Of a stretch of DNA of 64,000 nucleotides, positions 37,060 to 49,300 are shown piece after piece; positions within the stretch are counted from its first letter, which is position 1; the number at the start of each line of letters is the position of its first letter. Under the pieces are notes generated by a model. The model had not been told where the DNA came from and did no database searches. It saw only the letters and a list, made by a program, of their open reading frames with translations. Origin of the DNA: Isoetes taiwanensis (Eukaryota; Streptophyta; Lycopodiopsida; Isoetales; Isoetaceae); assembly GCA_021234155.1 (NCBI GenBank), contig JAJEKV010000055.1, forward strand, positions 415,001 through 479,000. Reading direction: 5' to 3'. Both the position numbers and the translations under genes were made by a program.

Positions 37060-38310
37060 TAGTGTGATAATGATATCTTCTTTTTTATTTTTGGAGTGCC
37101 TTGATTTCTGTGCCAAGGGAACACCGCATCTTACGCCGCATGCGGCGTTCCCTTCGATTTTGCGTTCCCCTAGCGGGAAGCGGGCGGCGGCATTGAATAA
37201 CAAATTTGAACTGGTTATTTTCTTCAATGGCTATTTTCTTCAATGCCAACATCTGGATGCACCTTCTTCGGTGCCTCCTCTACGAATTTTTTCCTCATCC
37301 ACTTTGGCTCAGAGTTGTGTTGCACCACTGGCTATTGAGCTTGAGCTGGTTCGCTTGCATGATCGACAATAGGTGGGATATTGTGTAAAGCTTAGAATGT
37401 GGAACGTGATGCAAGAAGTATTCTTACGATTGTCTTATTTTTCAGGATTGTATTATGTTCCACAGCTTCAGGATGGAGTGTTCGAAGTTTATAGTGCTCT
37501 GTAGTATGCTGTTTATTGAAGCGTATGAGAGTTTTTCTTTTTGCTGATGTGAATCATCTCTAAGGTCCATTGTCTTTTTTCTTCCTTTGTAAATTTGGTG
37601 GAGGAACAGGGAGAGGAGGCAACTTGCTGTGCAGCCCATCTTCTCAGGTAGAACTTCTATTATTTGCACCATGAAGCTTTACAGTAACAAAGTCTTCATT
37701 TTGAACTACTAATCATTTCTTTCTTTGTAGATACGGTGCAGGAACAGGGAGAGGAGGTAACTTACTATGCAACCCATCTTCCCAGCCCATCTTACGTTTA
37801 CAAGTAAGTGAATCTTCCCAACATCATTTGCCTTATGATCAAAATCAAGTGAGCTCTCTGTAACTTGCAACTGGAGATGTGAATAAATTTGTGAACCAGC
37901 ATTAGTTTGTGCAACAGGCAGCCACCCAGCCATAGTTTTCTGCATTTTTATTGTTTAAACCTGATAAGTTGTGGTAGGGATGTGGCCCATAATAGAGCCT
38001 ATGGAGTGATCAGTGATCGACCTGAGCGGCTCAAATAAGAGGAGAGGACAAATAGATCATTTATGCAAGGATATCTCATAAATCTGAATTTGTTTCATGG
38101 GTTCTGGCTTCGAGCTAACAGTCCAACAACTTATTATATCCTGGTCTCCCAATCATTGCTCTGCGGATGGTTGTCTTTGCAAAATTTGCTTTCCTTTGAA
38201 CAATGTTCCTAGAAGCGGTCATGTGAATATCATGTCGAATAATCAGGTTGGTTTTCTGTTGAGACAAGTTAAGGATCTGCATGCTTTCATTAATGCTCCA
38301 CCATAATAAT
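37060..38310 (+). pseudogene. Unidentified gene remnant with a duplicated exon
   Basis: Two plus-strand exon-like segments encode nearly the same glycine-rich peptide. Segment 37592-37647 gives FGGGTGRGGNLLCSPSSQ, then a GTAGAA donor. Segment 37731-37803 gives YGAGTGRGGNLLCNPSSQ plus PILRLQ, with AG before it and a perfect GTAAGT donor after it. The acceptor of the first copy has decayed to AA. An open frame upstream (37064-37372) and one downstream (38097-38306) could be further parts. I do not recognise the family. The zone lies between two Helitron-like ends, so capture of gene pieces is possible. Confidence 0.35.
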
Positions 38311-38689
38311 GTTGTTTCCGAAATAGAGTTTTATCCACTGGCCCTGCATCTCTCAATATTTTGGGACGTTGGTAAATAGAAGTTAAGAATGTTTTGTGCA
38401 ATTTACCGAGCTCAAATTTGATGTATGTGTCAATTGTTGGGTTTAGGGTCTAAATTTCTTTTCTCTTGCCTGCATAGAACTAGCAGTTTGCTAATGCTCT
38501 AAATATAATCATCATGCAAAAATGCTTCAATCTGTCGGGCCTACATCTCTAAAGATTTTGGAGCATATCGAAAATAATGGTGGATTCGGCCAACAGAGCC
38601 TCTGGATTTCTTGCACAAGTGGTGCAAGAACTTTTTCGTAAAGCTGTACAATTCTATCCTTTTGTTTGCGTGGTTTAGCCTTTTATGAG

Positions 38690-40170
38690 TCATCGGGTGC
38701 ATCAAGGTTATTTATTAAGTATATTTCCGGCTTGATTTCGAAAAAGTTCTAACCGGTCAATCATTCTATGTGCATCTTTTTTCCCTGTTGATTTAAATTT
38801 GAAGGAAGATAATTTGATTTATTATTGGAGTTGAATCATTGCAGAACGCATGGTTTGTCGAAGTGGTCCAACTTGATGATACATTTATTGAAATGTTAGA
38901 GCAACTTTGCATTGGATCTGTTTCAATCGGTTCCACAATCTGGATGCTTTGCTTTTGGTTTCATTCGTATGTGCACAAAGTAGGGACCTTTGCAATTCCA
39001 TGACCCTATCCTTGGAGTGTGTGATGAAGACGAATCACGATTTACGGTAAAACAATCCTTAGACTGTTGGCTTTTGGATATTTCCTTTGGGACAAGTGGC
39101 ATATTATGCATACGCTAAGCTTTCTCTAAGATATTTTTTTCCGTATTGAGATGGCATTAACAATCTTAAGGCATGCATGCATGGTGATGTTATTGCTTTG
39201 TCGCTATTTGCACTTTGTTTGTCGGGGTTCCTTTGAGATTTCTCTTGGTATGAAATGCTTAGATTTAGTGATTCTATATAGGTGGAGAAGGAAGGAGTCA
39301 GATAACGTGATAATCGCCGAGGAACATTGGCGGTGCCAGTTTGATACAACCGACATGCAAGTAAACCTAAGGTACCACATATTTTTGTCACGTCTTTGTA
39401 AATTGGAAAGGGATTGGCTTCATTATTCAAGCTTTATAGTTCAACGTTCTCTTCAACAGAAAAGCAAATCTAGCCTATTAGATCTTTGAGTTCTTTTGTT
39501 ATTTACTAAGTATATTTCCAGCTTGATTTCTGAAAAAGTTCTAACCAATCAATCATTCTATGTGCATCTTTTTTCCTGCTAATTTAAGCTGAAGGAAGAT
39601 AATTTGATTTATTATTGGAGTTGAATCATTGCAGGAACGCATGGTTTGTCGAAGTGGCCCAACTTGATGATACATTTATCGAAATGTTAGAGCAACCTGC
39701 ATTGGATCTGACTGCATTGGATCTGTTTCAATTGGTCCTACAATCTGGATGCTTTGCTTTTGGTTTCATTGTGTGTGCACAAAGTAGGGATGCCCGCAAT
39801 TCCATGACCCTATCCTTGGAGTGTGTGATGAAGGCGAACCACAACTTCTGGTAAAACAATCCTTAGACTGCTGGCCTATAGATATTTCCTTTGGAGAAGT
39901 GGCATATTATGCATATGCTAAGCGTTCTCTAAGATATTTTTCCTGTGTTTAGATGGCAGTAACAATCTTAAGTTATGCATGCATGACCGATGTTATTGCT
40001 TTGGTGCTGTTTGCACTTTGCTGTCAGGGTTCGTTTGAGATTTCTTTTGGATGAAATGCGTACATTTAGTGATTCTATATAGGTGGAGAAGGAGCTGTAT
40101 AACAGATAACTTGCCGAGGAGCATTGGTGATGCCAGTTTGATACAACCAACATGCAAGTAAACCTAAGGT
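38690..40170 (+). repeat. Tandem duplication of a two-exon module, period about 790 bp
   Basis: The units share a splice-acceptor-like TCATTGCAG, an exon-like frame starting NAWFVEV.QLDDTFIEMLEQ (38845 onward and 39635-39851), and a second exon-like segment. Copy 1 of the second segment (39282-39360) reads WRRKESDNVIIAEEHW, then RCQFDTTDMQ, with AG before and GTAAAC after. In copy 1 the first exon is frameshifted by one base. In copy 2 the second exon is disrupted and the first carries a 15-bp internal repeat. Each copy has thus lost a different exon. The protein family is not recognised. Confidence 0.7.
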
Positions 40171-40470
40171 AATTATGTGCCTTCATGATGTCATTGTGGG
40201 AAGCCAGTAAGAGCCGGTTAGATTTGTTTCAGTTGAAATGGGTATAATTGAGCTCAATTATTAGAAGTGTCAGACAATTTGAGTTCGTTCAACTGTAATT
40301 ATGGTATGTTAGATTCATTTATTGACACCATCCATTTGAAAAACAAATTGTTTCTTCTGGAGGGATGCGAGGCCAGACCAATGAAAATCTCCGCGCAGAG
40401 TTGCCAAGCATGTAGTTATATTGTAATGGCTTTGAGCAGATGCTTCTATGAACAACATATTACTCCCTAA

Positions 40471-41560
40471 CAAGGCAAGAAGCTTAGCACAAGCAGCAAG
40501 CAAGAAGTCAGAAATGTTTGCATATCCAAGTGCCATTATACCCATATGACTCTTTATACTTTCCATTGTATTATACAAGGCCATCGGTGGTGTTAACTGC
40601 ACAGAACAAAAATATTGTGATAGTCCACTAGGAATTGGCAAAAGTCACAAGTATAAATATGTGAACTTAGTGTTTTTACATCTCTGCCTGGTGTGTTAAG
40701 ATACAAATTCAAGTTCTTTCTGGAATATGAGAACTTTAGTCAGGTATTTGATGAACAGGGTGCTATCTCAGGGTATTGTTCAAAGTCGTGCTACAGACTA
40801 TTGCCCTGTTAACAATGCAGTTTAGACGATGAAGACACACATAAGAAAAAGATAATTTCCTTTCTTGCACTGTTGGAAATTGGATATTGTCGAGATTGTT
40901 TCAAGAGATTGAAAACCCATCATTTTTAGAGTAATCAAAAGATCTTTCATATCGTGTTCTTAATGCCATTGTTCCTCCATGGTTTTTTTTTTCAACTTTT
41001 ATGAACCAACAATTTACATTATACAATTGGCTTAATCATATAGTTATTAACTTAAATGTTAGGGCTCTATTTGCTATGCTTCCTATGGACTATAACTTTA
41101 ACAATTGCTTTTTTTCTCTCTTTTACCAGATCAACAATGAGGGATTTCCCTTATATTTACAACACCTATTCATTGCTATTTGGGTATAAGAGAGATTTAA
41201 ACATTACATGTTGGAAATGTACCTTGCAACAACAATGTATAATTCATTGCCACGAGAAATTACAATGTCTTTAGCAAATCCTTAATCTCTATTGTTAACA
41301 TTCATGTTCAGTTTCAGTGTTTGTGTAACAACCTATGTGTTGTGCTTCATGGTTTTTGCACAACTTAGAAACAAGATTTGCGTAAGTGTTTGTCTTATGG
41401 TTTTTGTTGCATCAACCTTTGGCAATGTGGCGTCTTAAATGCTACTTTAAATAAAAATTTTGCTATCTAAGTTGAAGGTATATGATGCCATGATGTTCAT
41501 TGCTTTTTGCTGTCTTAGCCCTCACTCAAATACAAGTCAAATACAACTAACTACTCGACA
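40471..41560. other. Spacer with no recognised gene
   Basis: AT-rich sequence with short frames only. No repeat or mobile-element end was seen. Confidence 0.5.
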
Positions 41561-42110
41561 TTGTTTAGGGATAAGGGGAGGTAATTTTAGGGTTTTAGGG
41601 TTTGTGTATTTAGATATGATATCATGGAACTTACATCTTTCAAACGTGGAGACAATTTCAACAGGTTGCCACCATTACTTCTTTCTTGGCACTCACTCAA
41701 ATACAACAAATTAATCAACATTGTTTAGGGATAAGGGGTTTAGGGTTTAGGCAATTTCTTGGTTTTAGGGTTTGTGTGATTATATAGGATATCATGGCTA
41801 TGTAACAAACAGACTTGCGTCTTTTAAACATAGAGACAATTTCAATTGGTTGCCTCCATTATGCCTACTTATTTCTTCCAATTTATGCTTTCCATTGCTA
41901 CCCCTTCTATGTACCCACGAAAACTACCCAAGGTTGTTTAGGATAAGGGGTTTAGAGTTTAGGAAATTTTAGGGTTTTAGAGTTTGTGTTTAGATAGAAT
42001 ATCATGGCTATGTAACAAATGAACTTAAATCTTTTAAACATGAAAACAATTTCAATGGTTGTCTCCGTTACGCCTCCTTATTTCTTCCACCTTATGCTTT
42101 TCATTTTTCC
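41561..42110. repeat. Degenerate tandem repeat with telomere-like cores
   Basis: Three units start with TTGTTTAGGGATAAGGGG-type sequence at 41561, 41721 and 41934, with spacings of 160 and 213 bp. Each has clustered TTTAGGG or TTTTAGGG motifs, the plant telomere heptamer. Each then has TTTGTGT, GATAT.ATATCATGG, and ACAATTTCAA..GGTTG. It is a minisatellite and not a true telomere array. Confidence 0.75.
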
Positions 42111-42459
42111 TATATATTCCATATGGCCACGACTAATGCCAGTCATCCCTAAGTGCTAAACCTTTTGTAGTTGATACTACATCACATTTACAGACATGAT
42201 TACCATAGCATGCCACACACTCTACATCTTCATATATCTTCAACCTCCCAATTACACATATCCCAATTACACTATACATCTTCATAATCTTTCAGCTTCC
42301 AACTATATAATAAATGCAAAAATGTAGTACACTTCATTCATAACTTGGGAATTTGGCTTTGTGAAAATCCGTAGAAGATAAAAAGAACTAGTACCCTTTT
42401 TAATTCATAATAGACTAATATCCGAAACTTATGGTACTCTATTCGATCTACATACTCCA

Positions 42460-42570
42460 TGACATTGACTTGTTCCATCCTATCTATCAGTTCCATTCCA
42501 TCCCTTCCCTGCTATCCTATCTATTATATTCTACCAACAATTCATTCCATTCCATCTAGGCATTTTATTG
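42460..42570. repeat. Degenerate CCATT/CTATC simple repeat
   Basis: The stretch is built of imperfect TTCCATCC, CTATC and CATTCCATT units just left of a Helitron-like end. Confidence 0.6.
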
Positions 42571-42601
42571 CCTCTTATCCATTACGAGTGCGAACGGCTA
42601 A

Positions 42602-42631
42602 TGCCCGACATCGCCGGGCATGCGTTTCTAG
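42602..42631 (+). mobile_element. Helitron-like 3' terminus
   Basis: A 6-bp stem TGCCCG/CGGGCA (42602-42620) is followed after 7 nt by CTAG and a T. It matches the family of endings at 11282-11310 but points the other way, so this element would extend to the left. A 5' end was not identified. Confidence 0.5.
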
Positions 42632-42744
42632 TAATTTATATGTGCGTAATTAATGTATTAAGCAAAATGCATAATTCTCTTTTAGGATTCAAGAAGGATT
42701 TTAACCTTCAATAGGACCAAACAAACCTCCAGTAATCCTGCCGT

Positions 42745-42980
42745 GTGCCAGGAGCACGACTGAGAATCTTACTCGGGCCTGTGGCGCACGCCGTGAGTGG
42801 TCGACCCCTGATCTACCCCAAAACTATACCAAATTGAGCAAACAAGGGTGTTTCTGGGCTCTACTCATCAACTTATTGGCGACATCCGAGAGCCAAGCAG
42901 GCTATGAGTACTCACAACATGCACCAGGAGCATAACTGAGAATCTCACTCGGACCTGTGGCGCACGCCGTGAGTAGTCAA
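42745..42980. repeat. Direct repeat of about 59 bp, two copies
   Basis: Copies at 42745-42803 and 42921-42980 share CCAGGAGCA..ACTGAGAATCT and CTGTGGCGCACGCCGTGAGT, about 176 bp apart. Confidence 0.8.
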
Positions 42981-43761
42981 AACTTTGTACCTTCATAATT
43001 TGACCTAGACAGCTCCAAATTGCCTGAAATTTGTTGCAATAGGACCATTGGACATCTAGAACTCATTTATAACCTTATATTAGGCTAGAAACGTTATATC
43101 CTCCCTCAAAATGACTAAAATTGCTCAAACCCTAAAAGTTTCAAAACTAGGGTTTGTTTATAAAGCATGCTCCATTAGGACCTCAGCATAGCAACCCAAG
43201 CTCAAGTATTGGTACACCACCTCGCTCGTGCCAAAGGCGTAAACCTCGACCTAGTTTGTTGTCTTGCCAATACAGTTTGACTTAGCTGCCACATTAACAC
43301 TCCCTATTGCCGGGATGCCCAAGCCACTCTAATGTATTATTAGAACCCCTCCCCAAAGCACCTCAGTATGTCCCAAACATCATGAAAACTTGGTAAAACA
43401 AAGCTCATTTCATGCCAGACCCCATCTTTTGATGTCCATAGACTTGAAGGCTATAGATATGTCTCTATTAATACTGCCCAAGCCATATCCCTCACTTAGA
43501 GAGCCCAGCATGTTGTAGGTGAGCCTTTCAGCCCAACGTTGACCTGAGCCCTTAAACGCTAGGATATACAAGTGTTTGCTTTCGGAGTACGAGGCCAGAT
43601 CCATAGAAGAGCAAGAGTCACAACTTTGTGAAGACATTGAAGACCCAGGCGACGTACTAACAGATAAAGAGAGGAGACTGAAAAGAACCCGAGAGAGGGA
43701 AGCACAACGGCCTCTACCAACAAAACGAGTAGCGCAGGACACCACCGGCCTATCATCAATT
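42981..43761. other. Spacer with one charged open frame
   Basis: No gene was recognised. A plus-strand frame at 43576-43750 is rich in Glu, Asp, Arg and Lys (for example TDKERRLKRTREREAQ) and runs into the LTR that follows. It may be an exon fragment of an unknown gene or chance. Confidence 0.3.
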
Positions 43762-45060
43762 TGTGACGTTCCACGTTTTTATACGATATATGTATACATA
43801 CCATGACACGTCACCAGGGAATAGGTAGACCATTATGGGTCATTACGGGATAACTTGAGGTGACCTAAAAGGGCTTTTATTAGCTATGCTAAAATGTTAG
43901 TAAGTTAAATAACCTAATTAGACTAATTAAAGTATTAATTAGTAAAAGTCAGCTAATTAAGAAATGCCACCTGGCCCAAAGCGATTGGCCAAGGAAAACT
44001 TGCTAAGAATAGGGTCCAAATTGAGTCCCTACCCCCAATTCTGCCCCAAATCGATTTGGGAAGAGTTGGAGGAAGGAGGAGCTACCAGCCACTGCAACCA
44101 GACCAAAAGAATGGAAGCCTTTCATGATAACGGTTCTAGCCAAGAGATCAGTTAGTCCCTAGTTAGCTTGTGCTTCAGCTAACCCTTATCTGATTAGATG
44201 GATGGTTAAATTTCTCTATTATGTACTATTAAGATGATGATGGATACTTTTCTTATGATTATGTTCTCTCTTTCTGTTTCTCCTATGTGTTTGGGGTTAA
44301 GGGTGGGTAGAGACCTGAAAGTTTCCTAGTAGTAGATATATCTCTAGCTAGAACCCTTAAGACCCAGTAATTGCGGCCTGTGCACAAGAGCCCACCTAGC
44401 TGTGGATGTTATGTTGTTATTCAGCACCAGATAAAGGGTATGATAGTGAAACGGGGTGAGGTCTTGCTTAGCGTGGCTATAGGACTCCTACAGTGTGCTA
44501 GGCTTATAGTCGGTTACTGAATAGGGCTGGGTATGGGTCTGACACTCCCTGGGTCCCAGGATGAGTGCCTATATGGACGTCTTGGCGCTCGAACAGGAAG
44601 GTGAGCCGGCCTTTAGATTTAGGAGTAAGTCGGGTACGGATGTGGGGGTCACTGATGTGGCACGTGTTCTCTAGCACACCCAGGGATCCGTCATGCCCGG
44701 GGAGGGGACATCTCCCTGACCTGCCTCATCGGACCAGGGAGATGTAACCTAGAGTAGTCTCATATGGTGACTTCATGAGATTACGTCTCCGGAAGGCTAC
44801 AGTCATGCCATAGCATGTTTCAGCCTATCTGCAAAGTATGCACATGAGGGGCGGATGGAGTGGACTACCCTGGCCATTGTTCTATGCCAGCCAATGCCAT
44901 GTTATATCTCTGTCTGTTGTCATCTTGAGGCCTTGACCGTCAGTCAACCCCTTTAGAGTCTGAGCCCATTGCCTACGTTATCTTGTACCTGTATTGCTAT
45001 TTATATGGTGATGGATGGACCACCCTTCGTGGTGATATATTACCTTGAGCATGATTGCAA
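43762..45060 (+). repeat. Truncated gypsy LTR
   Basis: It starts TGTGACGTTCC and follows the LTR family for about 1.3 kb. Marks include GCCACCTGGCCC near 43970, GGGTAGAGACC near 44306, GTATGGGTCTGACACTCCC near 44531 and CACCCTTCGTGGTG near 45022. It stops just past the last motif, short of the GTCACA end. No polypurine tract precedes it, so it is a solo or broken LTR. Confidence 0.8.
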
Positions 45061-46394
45061 GCCTTTGTCATCCATCATTGGAAGCCTTTTTGTTACGAAG
45101 TTACTTGATCTCAGTTATATAAGGATAAACAAGGACAGAACAAATGCCAGAAAAGGAAGGGAGGGACAATTGCTGCTGAGCATGTAAGTTCTTTCTAGTT
45201 CTACTTTGGAGCACAAGTCAAATGTTGGCATTGAGACTAATGTTTCATTGTTTATGTTGTTGTACCTTCATCTCCAAACTTTTCTCAAACATCATCTTTT
45301 TAAGTCAATGACCTTAGAAGACTGAATTTTCAGAGGACAAAGTTTATTTGAGAGATTCCAAAAAAAAAGGACTGAGATGGTAGATAATTTGTAGCTACTA
45401 AGCTTAGATATATGTTTCAATTTAGTGCCATTTCTTGGGTTAAGGTTGAGGATGCAAGATGATAGCTTACTTGGATGCATATGCTTTTTTAGTCTATTAG
45501 GTTTTATTTATTAGGTCCTTTTTGGGTAGTTTTTTTCATGATGCGAAAGTCTGATGACAAGTACCCAAAATTTTGTTTTAAGTTTGAAAATAATAGCTGA
45601 CATATTCTAAGACACGTTTAAGGTGACTTTTGTCACACTAAGTAATATGCCAATGTGATGACTACACACCACTCAAGTCTCAGTACTTTTTCGACCTCAA
45701 AACTGCTTAAATAGGCATGTTAGTGTTTGTTCAACCAACATTATTGTTTAGATGGCCTTTTCTTCGCTCTGTTCCAATGCTATATTGTTTGGAGGATCCC
45801 TTGTGTTTTAAAGTAAATTTAGAGGTGCTTATCACATTTGTAAAAATGAGTAGTCTTGCCAATCTGAAGTCCTTGGACTTCATTGATTTACAAATGTTAC
45901 TCTTGATGGCTTTATATAGTTGAAACCTCTAGCTTGCTAGTGTTGGTTAAATACATCAAGTTTTTTATGCTTCACTAATCATACATGTTTCAACTCAATC
46001 TTATAGTATTTATCATATATGTTTCAACTCATCTTTATGTTAATGAAATACTTCACTGGTGCCACTTTTGTATAAAGGTTTATTGTGCTTGAGATCATTC
46101 TACCCTACTTGGATATTGGAGAAGTCATATCAAACAAAAAACATGCAAACACACCCTTGGGGCGGGCAAACCCTTCATGGGCAACACCTTGTTTTTGCAA
46201 GCGCAGCTGTAATTTCACCCTATAAGTCTGGGCGAAACAAAATAATTGGACTCCAGAACCAAGTAGAAAACTTGATTATTCATTTTCCACCATCTAAAAA
46301 TTCCAAAACTGGAATTTATATGGCACTGCACAAGCTTTTTTTCTCGGGAGAACTTGAACAGCAGTAATGAATAAAATAATGAATCATGATCAGA
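45061..46394. other. Spacer and MFP2 3' flank
   Basis: Apart from the probable MFP2 3' UTR at the right end, I see no gene, repeat or mobile-element mark. Confidence 0.5.
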
Positions 46395-49300
46395 CTAGAG
46401 TCTTGACTGGATCGGACAATCTTGACTGAATGGTGCAGCCTGCAATCAGAAGTACTGAAAGTGTCAAGCATTGGAGCCATGCATTGTCGCCACAATAAAT
46501 AAAACAGCGGGCTTACCAAATTAATTCCTTGTGATACCCTCTCTTCCAAGTAACGAGATGGTTTAAAGAATGTCCCATAGTCTTCATGCCATTTTTTTAA
46601 ACGGGATAGAATGTAAGTTGCACCTACAGAATCAGCCCAGAAAAGAATACCACCCCTATAGCCAACACAACCAAAACGTTTCAGCTTTTCTTGGATAGAA
46701 ACATAAGAATAGTACAATAAATGATACTAACAAATACATAGGCCATACCTATATGTTGGAAATGCCATTCCTAAAACAGAAGCAACATCAATATCTGATG
46801 CTTTCAAGGCAATTCCCTCTTCAAGTGCACGACAGGCCTCATTCACAACTGGGAAAAACGCCATCTCAACTATCTCTTTGTCCGTGATAGACAATGCCTG
46901 GGATTGAGCAAATCAGTATAACTAGGGGAGCAGTATAGGTCAAGGAAAGTTAATCATTACCTGCCCCTTCGGCATTAACTTAGCACTGCAACGAGATTCC
47001 TCCAGAATTTTTTTAAGTTCTGGATCAGATTGCGCCTTCCCTTTATGATCGTATACATAAAATCCTTTGCCAGTTTTTTCGCCTAAGCAAAATACAAGGA
47101 ACCATAAAAGAATGCACTAGCTTTATCCGGGATTTTGGATTTTGTTAGAAAGATCCTGTCTTACAGGTGATAGAAACATGTCAAAAAAGTAAAAAATCAG
47201 GATATACCAAGCCGGTTTGCTTTGCATAGCAAATGAAACAAGTTTGACATGTAAACACGGTCTGGGTAGCAATTCTGGTATTGAGACTTAGTGGCAATGG
47301 CAACACCCATGCCTCCAAAATCTGCCAACCTGATGATTTTCCCATGAGTCAGAACAAATCCTGATTTTCTACTTGACAAAAGAAATAATGGCATTCAGAG
47401 TGCATGCCTGAATGGACCCATTGGCATTCCAAACTCAACAACGACATGGTCAATTCTGTAAGGGTCAACTCCCAAATCAACAAGCATTGTTGCTGCTTGC
47501 GGATAAGGAAAGAACACTCTGTTAACAAGAAAACCAACGCAGTTCCGAACAACAATAGGAGTTTTCTTTAATCTTTTCGCAAGCGCCATAACATCAAGTA
47601 TTACTTGAGAAGAAGTCTTCTGTGTGCGGACAATTTCAAGCAGCCGCATAACATGGGCGGGGCTGAATTAGTATCATCAGATATTAGGACATGCTTAAGA
47701 TGGCCATCCTTAAAGCCTTGCGATTAAAAGAGCACCTGAAAAAATGTGCTCCAATGATCCGATCTTGGGAACGAGTTTTGGACCCAACAATATTTAGATC
47801 AATTGAAGAAGTATTACTGGCAAGAATACAATCTGCTTTACAAACTCTTTCAAGTTCGCTAAATATTTCTTGTTTAATTGGTACGTTCTCAATAACCGTC
47901 TGTAAAAGTAGACAGAACATGATTTAGATGAAAAAAACGTAAATAACTTCCAAGAAAAAGTGACATCACCTCAATGATCATATCCATATCCTTAAAATCA
48001 TCATAGTTAAGTGTACCCTTGACAAGTGAGAGGGCCTTTTCAAAAGTCTTCTTTGTTAACTTGCCCTTCTTAACTCGGTTTTGCAAGATGGCTGTTACAT
48101 TGTGTATTCAACAAGTGAACTTGGTATCAACGTTACGTTGCAGAACGTCATCAAGATCCGAATCTAGATTGTGATCTAACAGATCCTCTCACCTTTGACC
48201 CTATCCAACCCTTTTTGGAGAAATTGTCCATCCACTTCCTTTAGTATCACATTGACGTTGCTCATGATCAATGCAGCCACTATACTTGAACCCATGAAAC
48301 CCCCACCAACAACACCAACTGTCTTAATAGTCCTAGGTTTCAAACCGTTGATCACATCAACACCCTGGATTCCTCAAATCATTATTAAAAAGATTTTCAA
48401 GTTTAGGCAACCACAATCCAAACCATCTCCATTTATCTACCTTTGATGTTGACCTTTCAGCAAGAAACATATGTGTTAGAGCTTTTGATGTCTCATAAGT
48501 TAAAACTTCATGAGATGCGGCTTCTTCCTGAATGAAAATCAATTATATGAACAAGAAGCAAAAAGGTTGATGCACATATGGCAACTGGTTACGTACCCTT
48601 ACAATCCCAGCAAGGCCACCTGAAATGACACCTTCCTCAATCACATCCAGGCACAATAGCGGATGCTTCAAATTTGGAGTCGTTTTCTTTGCCTGTATAC
48701 GTGCCAGCTGTATTATTCCACGAGCTTTCTCAAGTGGTTGCAATCTATCGATTTTATGCAGGCTAATGACCCATGGCTTCCTATTCTCAACAATATCTAA
48801 TGCCCATTGACGTGCAACGCCCAAAAGCTGCTCATGGGAAACAATTTGGTCTATCAGACCAAGTTCTCTACCCTCTTCCGATGTGATTGGCTTTGATGTC
48901 TATAAAAAAGACAAATACCAAACGCAATAGAATCAGAAACACGTCACCGTGTATACATTATATTGCCTAGAGCATAATGCAGACAGAGTAGATGCCAGAT
49001 TTTCACAAACAAGTACTAAAGCAATGGGTGTCTCATTTGATGCTTGAATATAATCCTGACACTGGATAAAGAAAAACGCACAAAAATCCCAAATAACAAT
49101 CTCTCAAACACTTCCATGTAGTATAATACAGCAAACAGTTTCAACAAGGCCCAAATACTTAAATCCAAAAAGCATTTTCACATGCCTGCACTGATATGGC
49201 AATTGGTAAATTAGGAATATTAAGAGTCCCTACTGAATATTTGATTGTAAGCAACACAAACCTTGACACCAATTATTTGGTAATTTCCACGAAGATATTA

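Noticed and set aside
41561-42110. A true telomere
   Set aside because: The TTTAGGG cores are few, degenerate and interspersed with unique sequence, and they lie between ordinary spacers.
43576-43806. Charged plus-strand frame as part of a gypsy pol
   Set aside because: It does not match the internal 3' ends seen next to 16101 and 54701, lacks a polypurine tract, and shows no pol motif.
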